64,000 nucleotides of DNA from Mycoavidus cysteinexigens_B (GTDB lineage: Bacteria; Pseudomonadota; Gammaproteobacteria; Burkholderiales; Burkholderiaceae). Made by a program: the position numbers and the translations under genes. The stretch's first letter is position 1; each line of letters starts with the position of its first letter. Location of the stretch: the NCBI GenBank assembly GCA_031963465.1, contig JASSUG010000003.1, forward strand, positions 124,001-188,000. The letters run 5' to 3'. The notes under the pieces were generated by a model. The model was not told where the DNA came from. It made no database searches and worked only from the letters and a program-made list of their open reading frames with translations. Shown piece after piece: positions 17,901-29,200 of the stretch.

Positions 17901-18195
17901 TACCACCGCGGCAGCCTTTGCATTACTAGGCGGCGTTGGCGGCAAGCGGATCGCGCAAACGATGGGCCTCGACGAATTTTCGATTGGTCAAAGTGAGGCC
18001 GGGCTAACTGATCCGCAGGTCGCTAACCTTGCCAAGGCGCTGAATGAACGTTTTGTCCTGGGCTATGAGCAAGGGCTCACAACCGCGGCCAGCATTTTCA
18101 AAGCGACTTGGCAATTTTCGCGCAGTTGGTCACTGACGGCCCATACTGGAACGCTGAATGGCATTGATTTGCTCTTTAACCGGCGCTTTGATTGA
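14935..18195 (+). CDS. tamB: Translocation/assembly module TamB (AsmA-like, DUF490)
   Basis: A 1086-residue envelope-spanning protein with one N-terminal membrane anchor (residues 7-30, VLGWLVPGSLAIAALMAGALL), a long beta-taco region of repeated amphipathic strands, and the conserved DUF490 C-terminus (GTYEAFGRKLAIENGYFGFNG-type segment, LPDSEKISWLLFGH, then GYEQGLTTAASIFKATWQFSRSWSL). It pairs with TamA and is thought to move lipids across the periplasm. Length is somewhat below that of E. coli TamB, within family range. The start overlaps the tamA stop (TGATG type), and the 3' end overlaps the convergent metG by 20 bases. Confidence 0.93.
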   Translation: MRGWRVLGWLVPGSLAIAALMAGALLYASHTEQGTRSLWQIARMLSGGRLSGALDGGTLASGLHLQQLAWRAKGKQIYIDRIDGQWGFARKPWRLKVDWLRIGTVDAHFAPTPKTAKTPRLPSLPNKLALPFAFEILELRVDRLRLHQVPPETPRLADKTGKASAAVTEFRGLAMRARSDRDRHQFTVEPLITPFGELKGEVQLDARQPFALTGAVHFLSRPQPKSVWPIQHVHLRLSGSLEQMIIDVDALGAKLASHARIEITPPFSASSIEAATELKFELYDSVYAGLPLTGSGIVQLGAERVLLNSVQLSIAGNITVWQGSLGQPGDQLWFELNAPHLERLAAFYSGLSGRFKANGHLSGHFAKPNIVASYQAASLGLGQTRIEQATGQVEMHEAANSALVLNLDGRNLVMPGVTMQTLKARVAGTRERHRLTAHAVGQASKKPFDLSMAAHGSLPSTLAKMRWHGTLTQFENRGSLLNVAAGLPILRLAAPVAISIEPKRFSLGAMQLEIEQAMLDLRALVYEPGLIRSAGTLKGIDADWLLRLEQALTGKMDTFKTDLVLDGDWDFSLGERATGYAQLMRRTGDVRLNASRKFTALGLDHLSARVDLSGRRQAHLNLRAHAARLGALEANLHSSLSLNQGQLSIAPEAPLSGRIAVSLPSLKTMSALLGPQYVFEGRLAMDLTLAGQIAKPKLSGLLSGDDLAANLLDDEIALTRGIVRIALSENRVDFRPVEFHGVEGTLRILGSIALDHVNPALSAKIVADKFELFATPDKQLSLSGQAVLANHDAAGGLAIDGDFKIDHALFDLPATSAPKLADDVVIIRANDELAGAALNLVAPDGERSAGRFLPAAKINIDLGRDFRFHGAGADLKLRGKLGVSSEFKQPLHAVGDIRVAQGSTYEAFGRKLAIENGYFGFNGPIANPSINVLAMRRNQEVEVGVQVSGTLRMPNARLVSEPNLPDSEKISWLLFGHGSSDSMNLGQTNTTAAAFALLGGVGGKRIAQTMGLDEFSIGQSEAGLTDPQVANLAKALNERFVLGYEQGLTTAASIFKATWQFSRSWSLTAHTGTLNGIDLLFNRRFD

Positions 18196-19876
18196 GTGAA
18201 CCCTGGTTAGCCGCTAATAGCGCCTCAATTTGCTTAGCTTCAACGCGTGTCATTAAATGCTGATACGGTTGCAGCGGCTGCTTAGCCGTGAGCGGAGTTA
18301 AATCATGCGACCAGGCCAGGGGGCCAATGCCAAGAAAAGCCTCAACTTTAGCGGCTAAGCCCGGTAAAACAGGTTTGAGCGCAAGCGTGAGCAAGCGGAA
18401 CGCTTCTAAACTGACACTACATGTTTCATGTAATGGGGTTGTTTGGGTAGGGTCTTTCGCCAGACTCCAGGGCTTGGTTGTATCAATATAAAGATTGACT
18501 GCATCGGCTTGTTCCATGGTGATGCGTAAGGCGCGCGCGCTATCGCGGCTTTCGTAGTGGGCGGCAATGGTCGGCAGCGCGGTGCGTAGTTGCACCAGTA
18601 ATGGATGATGCATGGCGCTGTCTAGTACGCAACCATTAAAGCGCTTAGCTAAAAAACCAGCCGTGCGGCTGGCAATATTGACATACTTACCCACCAAGTC
18701 ACTATTGACACGCAGGATGAAGTCATCAAAATTCAAGTCAAGATCTTCTAGCGATCCATTCAGCTTAGTCGCGAAATAATAGCGCAGCCATTCTGGATCG
18801 AGTCCTGCTTGAATATAACTATGTGCAGTAATGAAGGTACCGCGTGACTTCGACATTTTTTGCCCATCGACGGTCAGAAAACCATGCGCAAAGACATTGG
18901 TTGGCGTGCGATAACCGGAAAACTCTAGCATCGCTGGCCAAAACAACGTATGAAAATATAAGATATCTTTGCCAATAAAATGATACTGCTCAGCGGTGCT
19001 ACCGGGTTTAACCCAAGCATCAAAATCCAGTCCCCGTTGATCGCATAACGCTTTAAAGCTTGCATAATACCCAAGCGGTGCATCAAGCCAGACATAAAAA
19101 TACTTACCTGGCGCATGCGGAATCTCAAAGCCAAAGTAGGGTGCGTCGCGTGAAATATCCCAATCAGCGAGTTGCGTGGTATGACCGTCTTGACTCTCTG
19201 CGCCGCTACCCAACCATTCGCTCATCTTATTGCGGGCTTCAGGCTGCGCTAGCTGGGCCACCCATTGCCGCAGAAAATTTTCGCAGCGGGGATCGGAGAG
19301 CCGGAAAAAATAGTGAGTTGAAATTTTGCGGATCGGCGTCGCGCCGGAAACCACTGAATAAGGGTTCACCAGTTCGGTGGATTGATAGGTCGAGCCGCAT
19401 ACTTCGCATGAATCGCCATACTGATCTTGAGCCTGACATTTGGGGCAAGTACCCTTAATAAAACGGTCAGGCAAAAACATCGAGCGGACTGGATCATACG
19501 CTTGCTCGATCTCGCGTGTATCGATTAAGCCAGCGTCCGCCAGGGTCAGATAAACTTGCTCACAAAGCTGTTGGTTGGCCGCGGAATCGGTTGAATCATA
19601 ATGATCAAAAGAAATCCCAAAGTCATCGAAATCCCGTTTGTGCTCAGCCCAAACTCGTTTGATCAAGGCTTGCGGCGTGATCCCCTCTTTTTCTGCGCGT
19701 AGCATAACGGGTGTGCCGTGCGTATCATCGGCCCCTACGTAGTACACCTGATGGCCATGCATACGCAAGGCTCGAGCCCAAATATCGGTTTGTATATATT
19801 CAACTAAGTGACCAAGATGAATTTGGCCGTTGGCGTAGGGCAGGGCAGAAGTGACAAGAATGCGGCGAGTGGGCAT
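18176..19876 (-). CDS. metG: Methionyl-tRNA synthetase, form without C-terminal tRNA-binding domain
   Basis: A 566-residue class I synthetase. HIGH motif is HLGH at residues 20-23, zinc knuckles are CPKCQAQDQYGDSCEVCG, and the KMSKS loop is DGQKMSKSRGTF. The anticodon-binding helical domain is complete. The protein ends shortly after MTRVEAKQIEALL, where relatives of about 700 residues continue through a linker into the EMAPII-like dimerisation/tRNA-binding domain; that domain is missing here. The core alone is known to be active in E. coli truncations, so function is likely kept. The last 20 bases overlap the end of tamB on the other strand. Confidence 0.95.
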   Translation of the reverse strand: MPTRRILVTSALPYANGQIHLGHLVEYIQTDIWARALRMHGHQVYYVGADDTHGTPVMLRAEKEGITPQALIKRVWAEHKRDFDDFGISFDHYDSTDSAANQQLCEQVYLTLADAGLIDTREIEQAYDPVRSMFLPDRFIKGTCPKCQAQDQYGDSCEVCGSTYQSTELVNPYSVVSGATPIRKISTHYFFRLSDPRCENFLRQWVAQLAQPEARNKMSEWLGSGAESQDGHTTQLADWDISRDAPYFGFEIPHAPGKYFYVWLDAPLGYYASFKALCDQRGLDFDAWVKPGSTAEQYHFIGKDILYFHTLFWPAMLEFSGYRTPTNVFAHGFLTVDGQKMSKSRGTFITAHSYIQAGLDPEWLRYYFATKLNGSLEDLDLNFDDFILRVNSDLVGKYVNIASRTAGFLAKRFNGCVLDSAMHHPLLVQLRTALPTIAAHYESRDSARALRITMEQADAVNLYIDTTKPWSLAKDPTQTTPLHETCSVSLEAFRLLTLALKPVLPGLAAKVEAFLGIGPLAWSHDLTPLTAKQPLQPYQHLMTRVEAKQIEALLAANQGSLNQSAG

Positions 19877-20217
19877 AGGGGCGTTGAATCAGGCAAAGCA
19901 TAGATTTTAACAAAGCCCGAGGGTACCGAGTGTGATTTAAGTTGCTCGGGTCATGCGTGTCCTTAGTAAATAACTTCAGATCGCACATCCAAGTGTCGAA
20001 GGATATGATCAAAAAACCGGCCGGGCTGGGCGCGCTTACTTTAACCTCGGACTAGAAGTCGTTGCGGGTGAGGATTAAAGCATCGAGAGAAAGCCTTAGA
20101 AAATCAAATTTATTAAAAATATTATTTAAATAAATGAAATTATCATACAATTAAAATTAAAAAATTATTTGGTATATTAAAAAACATCATTTAAAATCCT
20201 TAATTAATTATTATTAA
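19877..20217. other. AT-rich gene-free stretch upstream of the CdiA-type gene
   Basis: This 341-base gap between the divergent metG and cdiA-type genes has no recognisable gene. The first 200 bases have ordinary composition; from about 20097 to 20217 the sequence is almost entirely A and T (runs such as TTAAAAATATTATTTAAATA). This part is the probable promoter zone of the large adhesin gene and the kind of sequence bound by xenogeneic silencers. A TTGGTATATTA segment near 20168 could form part of a promoter, but no element stands out clearly. Confidence 0.6.
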
Positions 20218-23200
20218 ATGGGGTGGATGATGTTAAAACCAATCAATGGCGTTTCGATTCAACACATTCGATCTGCTTCTATTACCACTAACAGACAAGA
20301 GCCAATAACACCCCACTCTCGTGAGGAAGCAGACTCGCCGACGCTGAATACCGCCCAGCCCAATGCGGCAGGCATTTTATATAACCAACACGCAAATTTC
20401 AACGTGGATGCACCCGGCGTCATTTTGCAGAACGGCTCGACTGTTCGGATTATTTTGCATCATGTGATCGGGCGCACGCTTTCGCAACTGAATAGCGTGA
20501 TAAAAATCGCCGGGGAGCCGGCTCAATTGGTTTTTTCCAATGCTAACGGCATTGATTGTTGGGGATGTAATTTTCTCAATACCAAACATCTGGTGCTCAC
20601 CACCGGCGAGCCTATTTTAAATAGTAATGGCGATCTTCAGGCCTTTCGCGTAAAGGCAGGTCAAATTACGATCAAAAGCAACACGACACTCAAACAGTTT
20701 GAGCAAATTGACCTGATTGCGTACTCCATTCAAGTAGAGGGAGAATTGTCCGCCAATAAGATCAACATGAGCACGGGGACGCACGAAATCAATTACGTGG
20801 ATACGGGGCTGCCCACGATCACGCGGCGACAGGAACTATCCATCGCAAGTAGCGAGACCAACCAGAGTTCGCGCCGCGCGAGTAGCTTGCAATTCATTGA
20901 GACAGCGAGAGTGTGGGCTAAAAAGCATCTGAATATTCAAGCTGATACGCTAGATAATGCCAGCCATCGGGTTCAATCAAACGGTGATTTAACCGTCAAA
21001 GCGGTCAGTTTTACGGGTGCGGGAACGCTGAGCGCGGCGCTTGATCTTGCCGCAGAGTTTGAAGAAGACTACACCCATAAAAATCAATTGAGTGCAGGCC
21101 GTCATCTATCGATTTCGACGCCTAAGCGCTTAATCAATCAAGGCACCATACAAACTCAAGGTGAAGTTACACTGGAGGCAACAGAGCTTGAGAATCAAGC
21201 AAAGTCTTTGATAGATGGCGTTCATCTTACGCTCAAAGCAGGAGGGTCGCTTAGAAACCACGGCGTGATTCAAGGTGGCAGCATAGCCATCGACGCACCA
21301 AGCTTGGTCAATGATGGTACGAATCATACCGAGGAACATCAAGCTGGAGCAATATTGGCGCAGCGCCAGCTTACAATTCAAGCACAGACTCTGCGCAACC
21401 AAGAACACGGATTAGTGCGTAGCGATGGCGAACTGACTATAGGAGATGCCCTCGGTACCCAACGCAAATTGACTGACTCAACACAAGAGTTGGTGAATTC
21501 CGGCTCTTCTATGATTGAGTCAAGAGGAAAACTCTCGATCCAAGTGAGTCTGTTAGACAATCAAAAAGGACAAATCACAGCACATTCTGACCTTATCCTA
21601 AGCAGTCAAGCCATTCTAAACCAAGAGGGGCGCATAGAAGCTCAAGGGGAGCAAAGCGTGTTCGATGTTTACACCGCTGCGATAAATAATACTTCTGGAT
21701 GGCTGCTTCATACAGGAACCGGGCAGACTCAGATTGTTGCGCGTGTAACGATAGCGAATTTCAATACTAAAGCGATAACAGGAGCTGGGTTAATCTTTGG
21801 TAAAGGTCCACTTACTATTCACTCTCCCGAAATAATAAATTACGAAGGGGGAGCAATTATTTCGGATCAAATGCTCAAAATAAAAACTCCCTACTTGGGC
21901 AATCAATTGAGCACCTTATCGGCTGGCCAGAAACTAGAGATTGACACCGATAAATTACAGAATGTAGGAGGCTTGATAACTGTTGGCGAGCATGAGAAAT
22001 TCAAGGCGGAGGCTGCCCATAGCGTACCAAGTCTAGCCCGTCACGCTCCTGACTTAGGCGTACTTGAAGTGAATGCTCAAGAAGTCATTAATACTGCACA
22101 TAAGGGTGAAAAAGCCAAAGGCAGTTTAATTCGTGTTCAAGGCAAGGTAGTGATGAAAGCAGAGAAAATCTACAATGCGAATAAAAGTCAGATTTTAGGG
22201 AAGGAGGTGGATCTGAACGCAAAAGAACTCTTCTCCAACGATGCGAGCACGGTGTACGCAAGCGACACGTTTTCGTTGAAGACCCATCGCCTTGTCAATT
22301 TAGGTAAAGGGATTTTGCAAAGTGAGGGTAAGTTCCATATTTCAGTGAATGATGAGTTGGGCAATCTGAAAGGGCACATCATAGCGAGCTCAGATCTTGT
22401 TCTGAAAAGTAAAGTACTGGACAATCAAGAAGGCCATATAGAAACCAGGGGAGATCAAAGCGTATTGGACGTGCAGGTCGACCTGATTAACAATGCCTCT
22501 GGCCAGTTGCTGAATACAAGTGCAGGACAGACTCAAATTGTGGCGCGTCAGAAAATGCTGAATCGCAATATGGATGCAGTAGAAGGGCGGGGATTCATTT
22601 TCGGCAAAGGCCCTGTGAGTGTCACCTCTGCTGAAATAGTCAATGATAAAGGAGGGGTCATTTTTTCGAACCAAATGCTCGAAATAAAAGCTGCCGACTA
22701 TGTGTACAATAAATTTGCTACCTTATCGGCCTACCAAAAAATCGACATTAACACCCCTAGCTTAAACAACTACGCTGGAGGACTCATTAGTGTAGGAACG
22801 GAAGAAGCTGCCAAGACGGCGACCTCGACTGGCGTCCATAGTCCGGACAACCTTACCCATCACGCGGGCGTGCTTACAGTCCATGCGAAGCAAGTGCATA
22901 ACATCCTGGATAAAGGCGAGACGCAAGGTGGTCTGATCCGTTTGCAGGGCAAGGTCGAGATGGCGGCAGACAAAATCTTCAATGGAAATAAAAGTCAGAT
23001 TTTAGCGAAAAATGTGAGTTTGAATACAAAAGAACTTTTTTTCGACGTTGGCGGTACGGTATTTGTAAGCGATACATTGGATTTAATTGGACACATTTTC
23101 AAAATAAAGGGCGAAGTACAGGCGAAGAGTATTCACCTGCTGAGCGGAGTTAGCCAAGTGTGTGGCACGGAGGCACATTCTTGGAAGAGTACAGCCAATA

Positions 23201-26200
23201 CAGAGTTTCCTGACAAGGAAGCGCAATTTAGTCAAAGCTGGATGACTGTATTCCAACAGGCTAAAATGTATGTTAGCGGCAATCTATCGATTTCGAGTTC
23301 GGGTAGCTTACTGAATCAAGGGGAGTTAAAAATAGAGGGCGATATTTCGCTTAAGGCGAGATCCCTAGAGAATCAAGCAAGCGCTGTGATCGACGGACGA
23401 TTTCTGACGTTAATCCTACACGATCAGCTTAGAAATGATGGAGTAATCCAAGGCAGCACCGTGGTTATCAGTGCGCAGAGCCTGGCCAATGATGGTAGCG
23501 AGGATACCGATGAACATCAAGCTGGGGCAATCATGGCGCGCCGCCAACTTACCATTGGAGCGCAGACTCTACACAACCAAAAACATGGCTTAGTACATAG
23601 CGATGGAGAATTAACCATAGGTGGCTTCCTCAATGCTCAGTACAAAGTAGAAGGTTCAGCACAGACTCTAAACAACACCACGTCTTCCACCATTGAATCG
23701 AGAGATAAGCTATTGATCCAAGTCAATCATTTCGACAATCAAAATGGGCAAATCACAACGAGTTCGGACCTTGTCCTGAGGAGTAAAGTTCTCAACAATA
23801 CGCACGGCCATATAGAAGCCAACGGTGATCAAAGTGTATTGAATGTGCAGGCAGACACGATTGACAATACCTCAGGCCGACTGCTTCATACTGGCATAGG
23901 ACAGATTCAAATCCTGGCTCACGATTCAATTGTGAACCGTAATGCAGAAGGGGTAAAAGGGGCGGGTTTCATTAGTGGTAAAGGTCCTGTTACCGTCACC
24001 GCTCCTCAAATATCAAATGATGAGGGCGGGACATTTTTTTCGAACCAATCGCTCGAAATAAAATCTGCCACCTTATTGGACAACCAAGGCACTTTGCACG
24101 GTAAGGATCACGTTTGGATCGAGGCTAAAGCGATAAGCAACGGTATAAGCCGAAAGACTGAAGTGACTGGAGAGCCTGAAGAGCCTGAAATGGCTCTATT
24201 GAGCGCATTGTCTCAATTAACTAACCAATTAAGCAAGATGATACAGGGGGATTTTCAGCCGAATGAGTTTAAAAACCCCGAGTATTTGATTACTGGCAAT
24301 AAGATTTCAATAAGCGCGCATGATGGCTTGATCAATACGAATGCCGTGATCTTCGCGCAAAACAGTCTCGAGATCGGTGCCAAGTGCATTAACAATTTCG
24401 AACAAGGCATACTCTATAGCGGCGGTAATCTGACTATTGGCGGTCAGTTTGATACTCAGTTCAAAGTAACGGGCGTCAGTGAGCATGTTTTCAATTATGG
24501 ATCAACGATAGATGCGCTAGGCGACCTTGTGATCAATTCAGAAACGTTGCTCAATGCAAACAGGAAGTTCAAGACCGAAGAACAGGTCATTGAACAGCGA
24601 GATATACATGAATGTCATGATCACCATACCAACCAACGCTACGATGGATCTCAAATCGGATGGCATGGTGACGTAGGGGGCCTTTACCGTGTGCACCACT
24701 CCGGTGTAGAAATTTTTTGTTTTACCAACTATAGCTTTACCCGTCGTGTGTCAACGACTGTGGTCACGCACAGCGAGCCCGGTAAAATTCAAGCGGGTGG
24801 GGAGATCCGCTTATCGGGAGCGGTCATTAATGATAAAAGCCGGATTATTGCCGGGGGAGCGCTCAGTGACCTCGAAGGTGGAGCGGCTCAGATTAATAAC
24901 CGTGATGCCAACGGTCAGCGTGTCACCACCGATCAGGGAACATCGCAATGGTCAGACAGAGACTGGCATGGTGGAATGTTTAGTCGGGGCTGGAGTCGTG
25001 ATTGGAGCGGGCACGTACCCTACCATCCAGCTCCGGTGGTAGAACACCACAATTTGAATGTAGCCGTCTCTCAACAACACACTGCGGTTGACCATCAAGC
25101 GCCCTCTACAGCGCTAGTGCGCACCTCTGCCCTAACAAGCAGCAGCCCTTTTTTGAATAGTGGCTTACAGCACTTTCAGCTCGATCCTGCTCAACCCTAT
25201 CTGATTCAAACCGATCCCCGTTTTACGCGCAACAGCGATACCGTTTCTAGCAATTTTTTACTGAGCTTACTCAATCTCGACCCCCAACGCGTCCCAAAGC
25301 GCTTAGGGGATGGCTTTTATGAACAGCAACTGATTCGCGATCAGATTATTGGTTTGACAGGTCACTATTATCTATCTGGCTATCGAAACCAAATTGCTGA
25401 ATTCAAAGCTTTAATGCATCGAGGCGCAAATTGGGCCAAACAGCATAATCTGACGCTAGGCATCGAGCCCACGCCGCAGCAAATTGCCGCTTTAACCGCG
25501 AGTCCAGTCTGGATGGTGAATCAACGCGTTAAATTACCGGATGGCTCAGAACAGACGGTCTTGATGCCCAAAGTCTATCTGGCTAACAGAGATGTCAGTC
25601 CAATTCCGTTGGGCGGCTCGCTGATTTCAGCCAACACCATTGAACTGCATAGCGATCATCCCCTAAAAAATGCCGGCACGATGATCAGCCGCGGTAAGAT
25701 GGCTCTCACTGCACGCAATATTGATAACCAGCGCGGCGCAATCGTCAGCTTGGACACCCTCTCGATACAGGCGAGCCATAATATCGATAGCCGTGCTGGC
25801 CAGCTGATTGCCGTCAAAAAAATGACTTTAAAAGCTGGACAGGATCTCCACCTGCAGAGCCAAACCTATACGACCCACGCCGCCAGTGGCAGCCAGACAG
25901 CGCTGGATGGGGTCACCGAAGTTCGAGCCAAGCAATTAGACGCGTATGCCGAATCGGACATTCATCTGGCGGCGACTCAAATCAAGGTGGATGAAAACGC
26001 CCGTTTAGAAGCCAAAGGGGACCTCACACTAGGTACAGCCACGGTAAGCACCCAACACCAATTAACCTGGGATGAACGCAATAGCTTAAGCCTAAGCAGA
26101 AAAACAGAAATCGGCACGCAAATTGAAACGGGCGGCTCACTTGAACTTAAGTCGGGCCGGGATATCTATGCGCCTGGCGCTTACGTGAATGCTGGCAAAG

Positions 26201-29200
26201 GACTTTCTGTCAAAGCGGATCGAGATATTAACGTGGAGGCAGCCTATGAAGAGACGGATTTTGAGGAATCTCATTATCATGAGTCGAGCAATTTCTTCTC
26301 CTCGTCGAGTGAACTCACGCAAAACAAACTGTATAGAAAACAAGCATTGAGCAGCACCTTATCCGGCGGCACGGTACAGATAGAAGCCGGACATGACCTG
26401 AATATCATGGGTTCAAACGTGATCGGGATGCACGATGTGGATCTCTATGCTGCCAACGATATCCAGCAAAAAGCGGTCGAGCAAGCTGAGAGAGGCCGGC
26501 ACTATTCCGTTAAAGAACGCTCAGGCTTATTAGATAGCGGGCAATTCGGAATGACTGTGGGCACGCGGACACAAACAGATACTCAAGAAAATGAGCACAC
26601 GCCCCAGATTGGCTCGGTAATCGGCAGCGTATCCGGCCATGTCAGAGCCATTGCCGGCCGTGAATACAAGCAAAGTGGCAGTCAGCTGGTTGTGCCGACA
26701 GGCGATATCCAGATTCAGGCTGGCAAGGCCAAGATCGATGCGTCCTATGAGGAGAGCCGGGTCTGGCAGCGCAGTGAATGGCAGCAATCGGGTTTGACGG
26801 TTTCGGTCAGCGCGCCCGTGCTTGCAGCGGCACAAACGAGTCAGCAGATGCTACAGGCCAGTACCCAAGTCAGTGATCCACGGATGCAGGCGTTGGCGGC
26901 AGGCGCAGGTGCACTGGCGATGAAAAATGCCTACGATGCGATCCAGGCGGATCCCAAAGCAGCGGGTGGCGCGACAGTGAACGTGATGATTGGCGAAGAT
27001 CATTGTGAAACAGAGCAGACGCAACTGAGCAAGACGGCGCTGAACAGCACGCTGGCGGCAGGGGGAAATATATCGATCCAGATCGGTGGCTTAGGAGAAG
27101 AATCCACGCTGGACCTGATTGGCGCTCGCATAGAAGCAAAACAGGAGATTACGCTTAACGTAGAAGGTCGACTGAATGTGGAGGCTGCGCCGAATAGCTT
27201 GATTGAGCAGAGTCAGCAGCAGAGCCGGAGTGTTGCCGTGGGGATGGCGGCAACGCTTGGCAGCCAGAATTCAGTGGGGGCCTCGCTGGCGGTAAGTGTT
27301 GGGCATGGCCATGCAGATGGGGCGCAAATCAGCTATACGCCGACCTTGATCCAGGCGGGTGGCAAGCTGACGCTTAATGCACAAAGCGATGTGCGCCTAA
27401 AAGGCGCGCAGATAGCTGGAGCGCAGGTCAAAGCGCAGATTGAGGGCGATCTTGAAATAGACAGTGTGCAAAACACGGCAACTTACCGTAGCCACTCTCA
27501 AAGTATCAGTGGCAGCGTAACAGTAGGTCCTGTCTCAGCGGCCAGCCTGCATTTCTCGCAACGTAGGATGGACAGTCGTTATCTGAGCGTGGCGGAACAA
27601 GCGGGGATTCAAGCGGGAGAAGGGGGCTTTCAGATAACCGTTAAAGGGGATACGAAGCTTGTCGGTGGCGTGATTGCAGGGGCTGAGCAGGCAGTACGGG
27701 AAGGCAGGAACACCCTGCTTACAGGAACCTTGCACCAGACTGATCTGACGAATCAAGCGAGCTATGATGCAAGCAGTATCAGTTTAGGTGGCGGGTACAG
27801 TAAAAGTGGCAAAGGGGTGGGCTCGAAGCAATCAGGAGAAGTGACAACGCCTGCTCATAGCGGCAATCAACTGGCAAGCCGGGGTGGGATGAGCGCTGCG
27901 ATACCGATTGTGATGAGTGCTTCGGGTCAGGCACAGTCTACAACCCGCAGTGCGATTAGCGGTGCGGAGATTGTGATTACGGATGAGGCCCGGCAAATGG
28001 AGTTGACGGGTCAAAGCGCGGCAGAGACGATTGCCAGCCTGAACCGGAATTCGGCACACAGTCATCAAGCGTTAGCGCCGATTTTTAACCGGACTGAGAT
28101 TGAGGCTAGCTTTGATATCGTCAATGCATTAGGTCGGGAAGCGGGTACCTTTATCGCCAATAGAGGCAGAGAAGCGGATCATAAGCTTGAGCGAGCCAAA
28201 AATATAGAGACGCAGGCCAATGATGAGTCTATGTCTGTAGCGCAGCGGCAAGAATTGCTGGCAGCCGCGGCTGAATTACGTGCGCAGGCACAGACTTTGA
28301 ATAAGCAATGGGGAGCCGGAGGGAGCTACCGTCGCATCGTCACTGCGCTGACGGCAGCGGCAGCAGGCAATGTGACTGGGACCACCGCGCAATTTACCCA
28401 AGCGGCGGCGCTCAACTATTTGCAAAGCTTGGGTGCCGAAAAAATCAAGCATATTGCAGATAGCCTGCATGATGAAACGGCGCGTGCTGCCTTGCATGGG
28501 GCATTGGCTTATGGCGGCGCAGTCGCACGGGGGCAATCGGGTGGCGCAGCGGCCTTGGGCGCGAGTGCAAGTGTATTAGTAAATACTCTATTAGGTCCTG
28601 TAGAAGGCGAGTCTGAAGAGGAGAAAGAGGCGCGCAAGAATATAGTTACTAGCCTAGTGGCGGGGTTTGCGGATGTAGGAGGGGTTGATGCGACATCCGC
28701 GCAGACTGCGGCGCAGATTGAAACAGAAAATAATGCGATGGTGCTGGCGGCACCGTTATTGGTCACCCCACCTGGACTTGCTTTATTAGGTTTATTAGGC
28801 GCGGTGGCTACAGGTGCGGTGGTGGTGAAAGGCGCCATGGATTATTATGAAGAGTATAAAGAGCGGGCAAACAATACTAAGCAGCCTGGAGAGGACGATA
28901 ATCAGTTAGTACAACAGGCTCCGGCGCCAATGTTCACGCTTATTATGGAACCGCCGCAGTCGTCCCTGATTCCCGGCACGGCATGGCATCCGGATGAAGA
29001 AGTGCTGCTTGGAGGTAAGCCTAATCAATCTGGGGAGCATGTCCTTCAGCCTATAGAGACGCCCAGGGAGGTTCAATCAGCAGCAGGTAATGCGCTGGAG
29101 AATCCGATTGCCGAGCCGTTGACTATACTTGACACGGTCAAATATAGTAAGGGGACGAAGAATGCGAATAGAGACAAGGATTATGTGCCGAATGCGGGTG

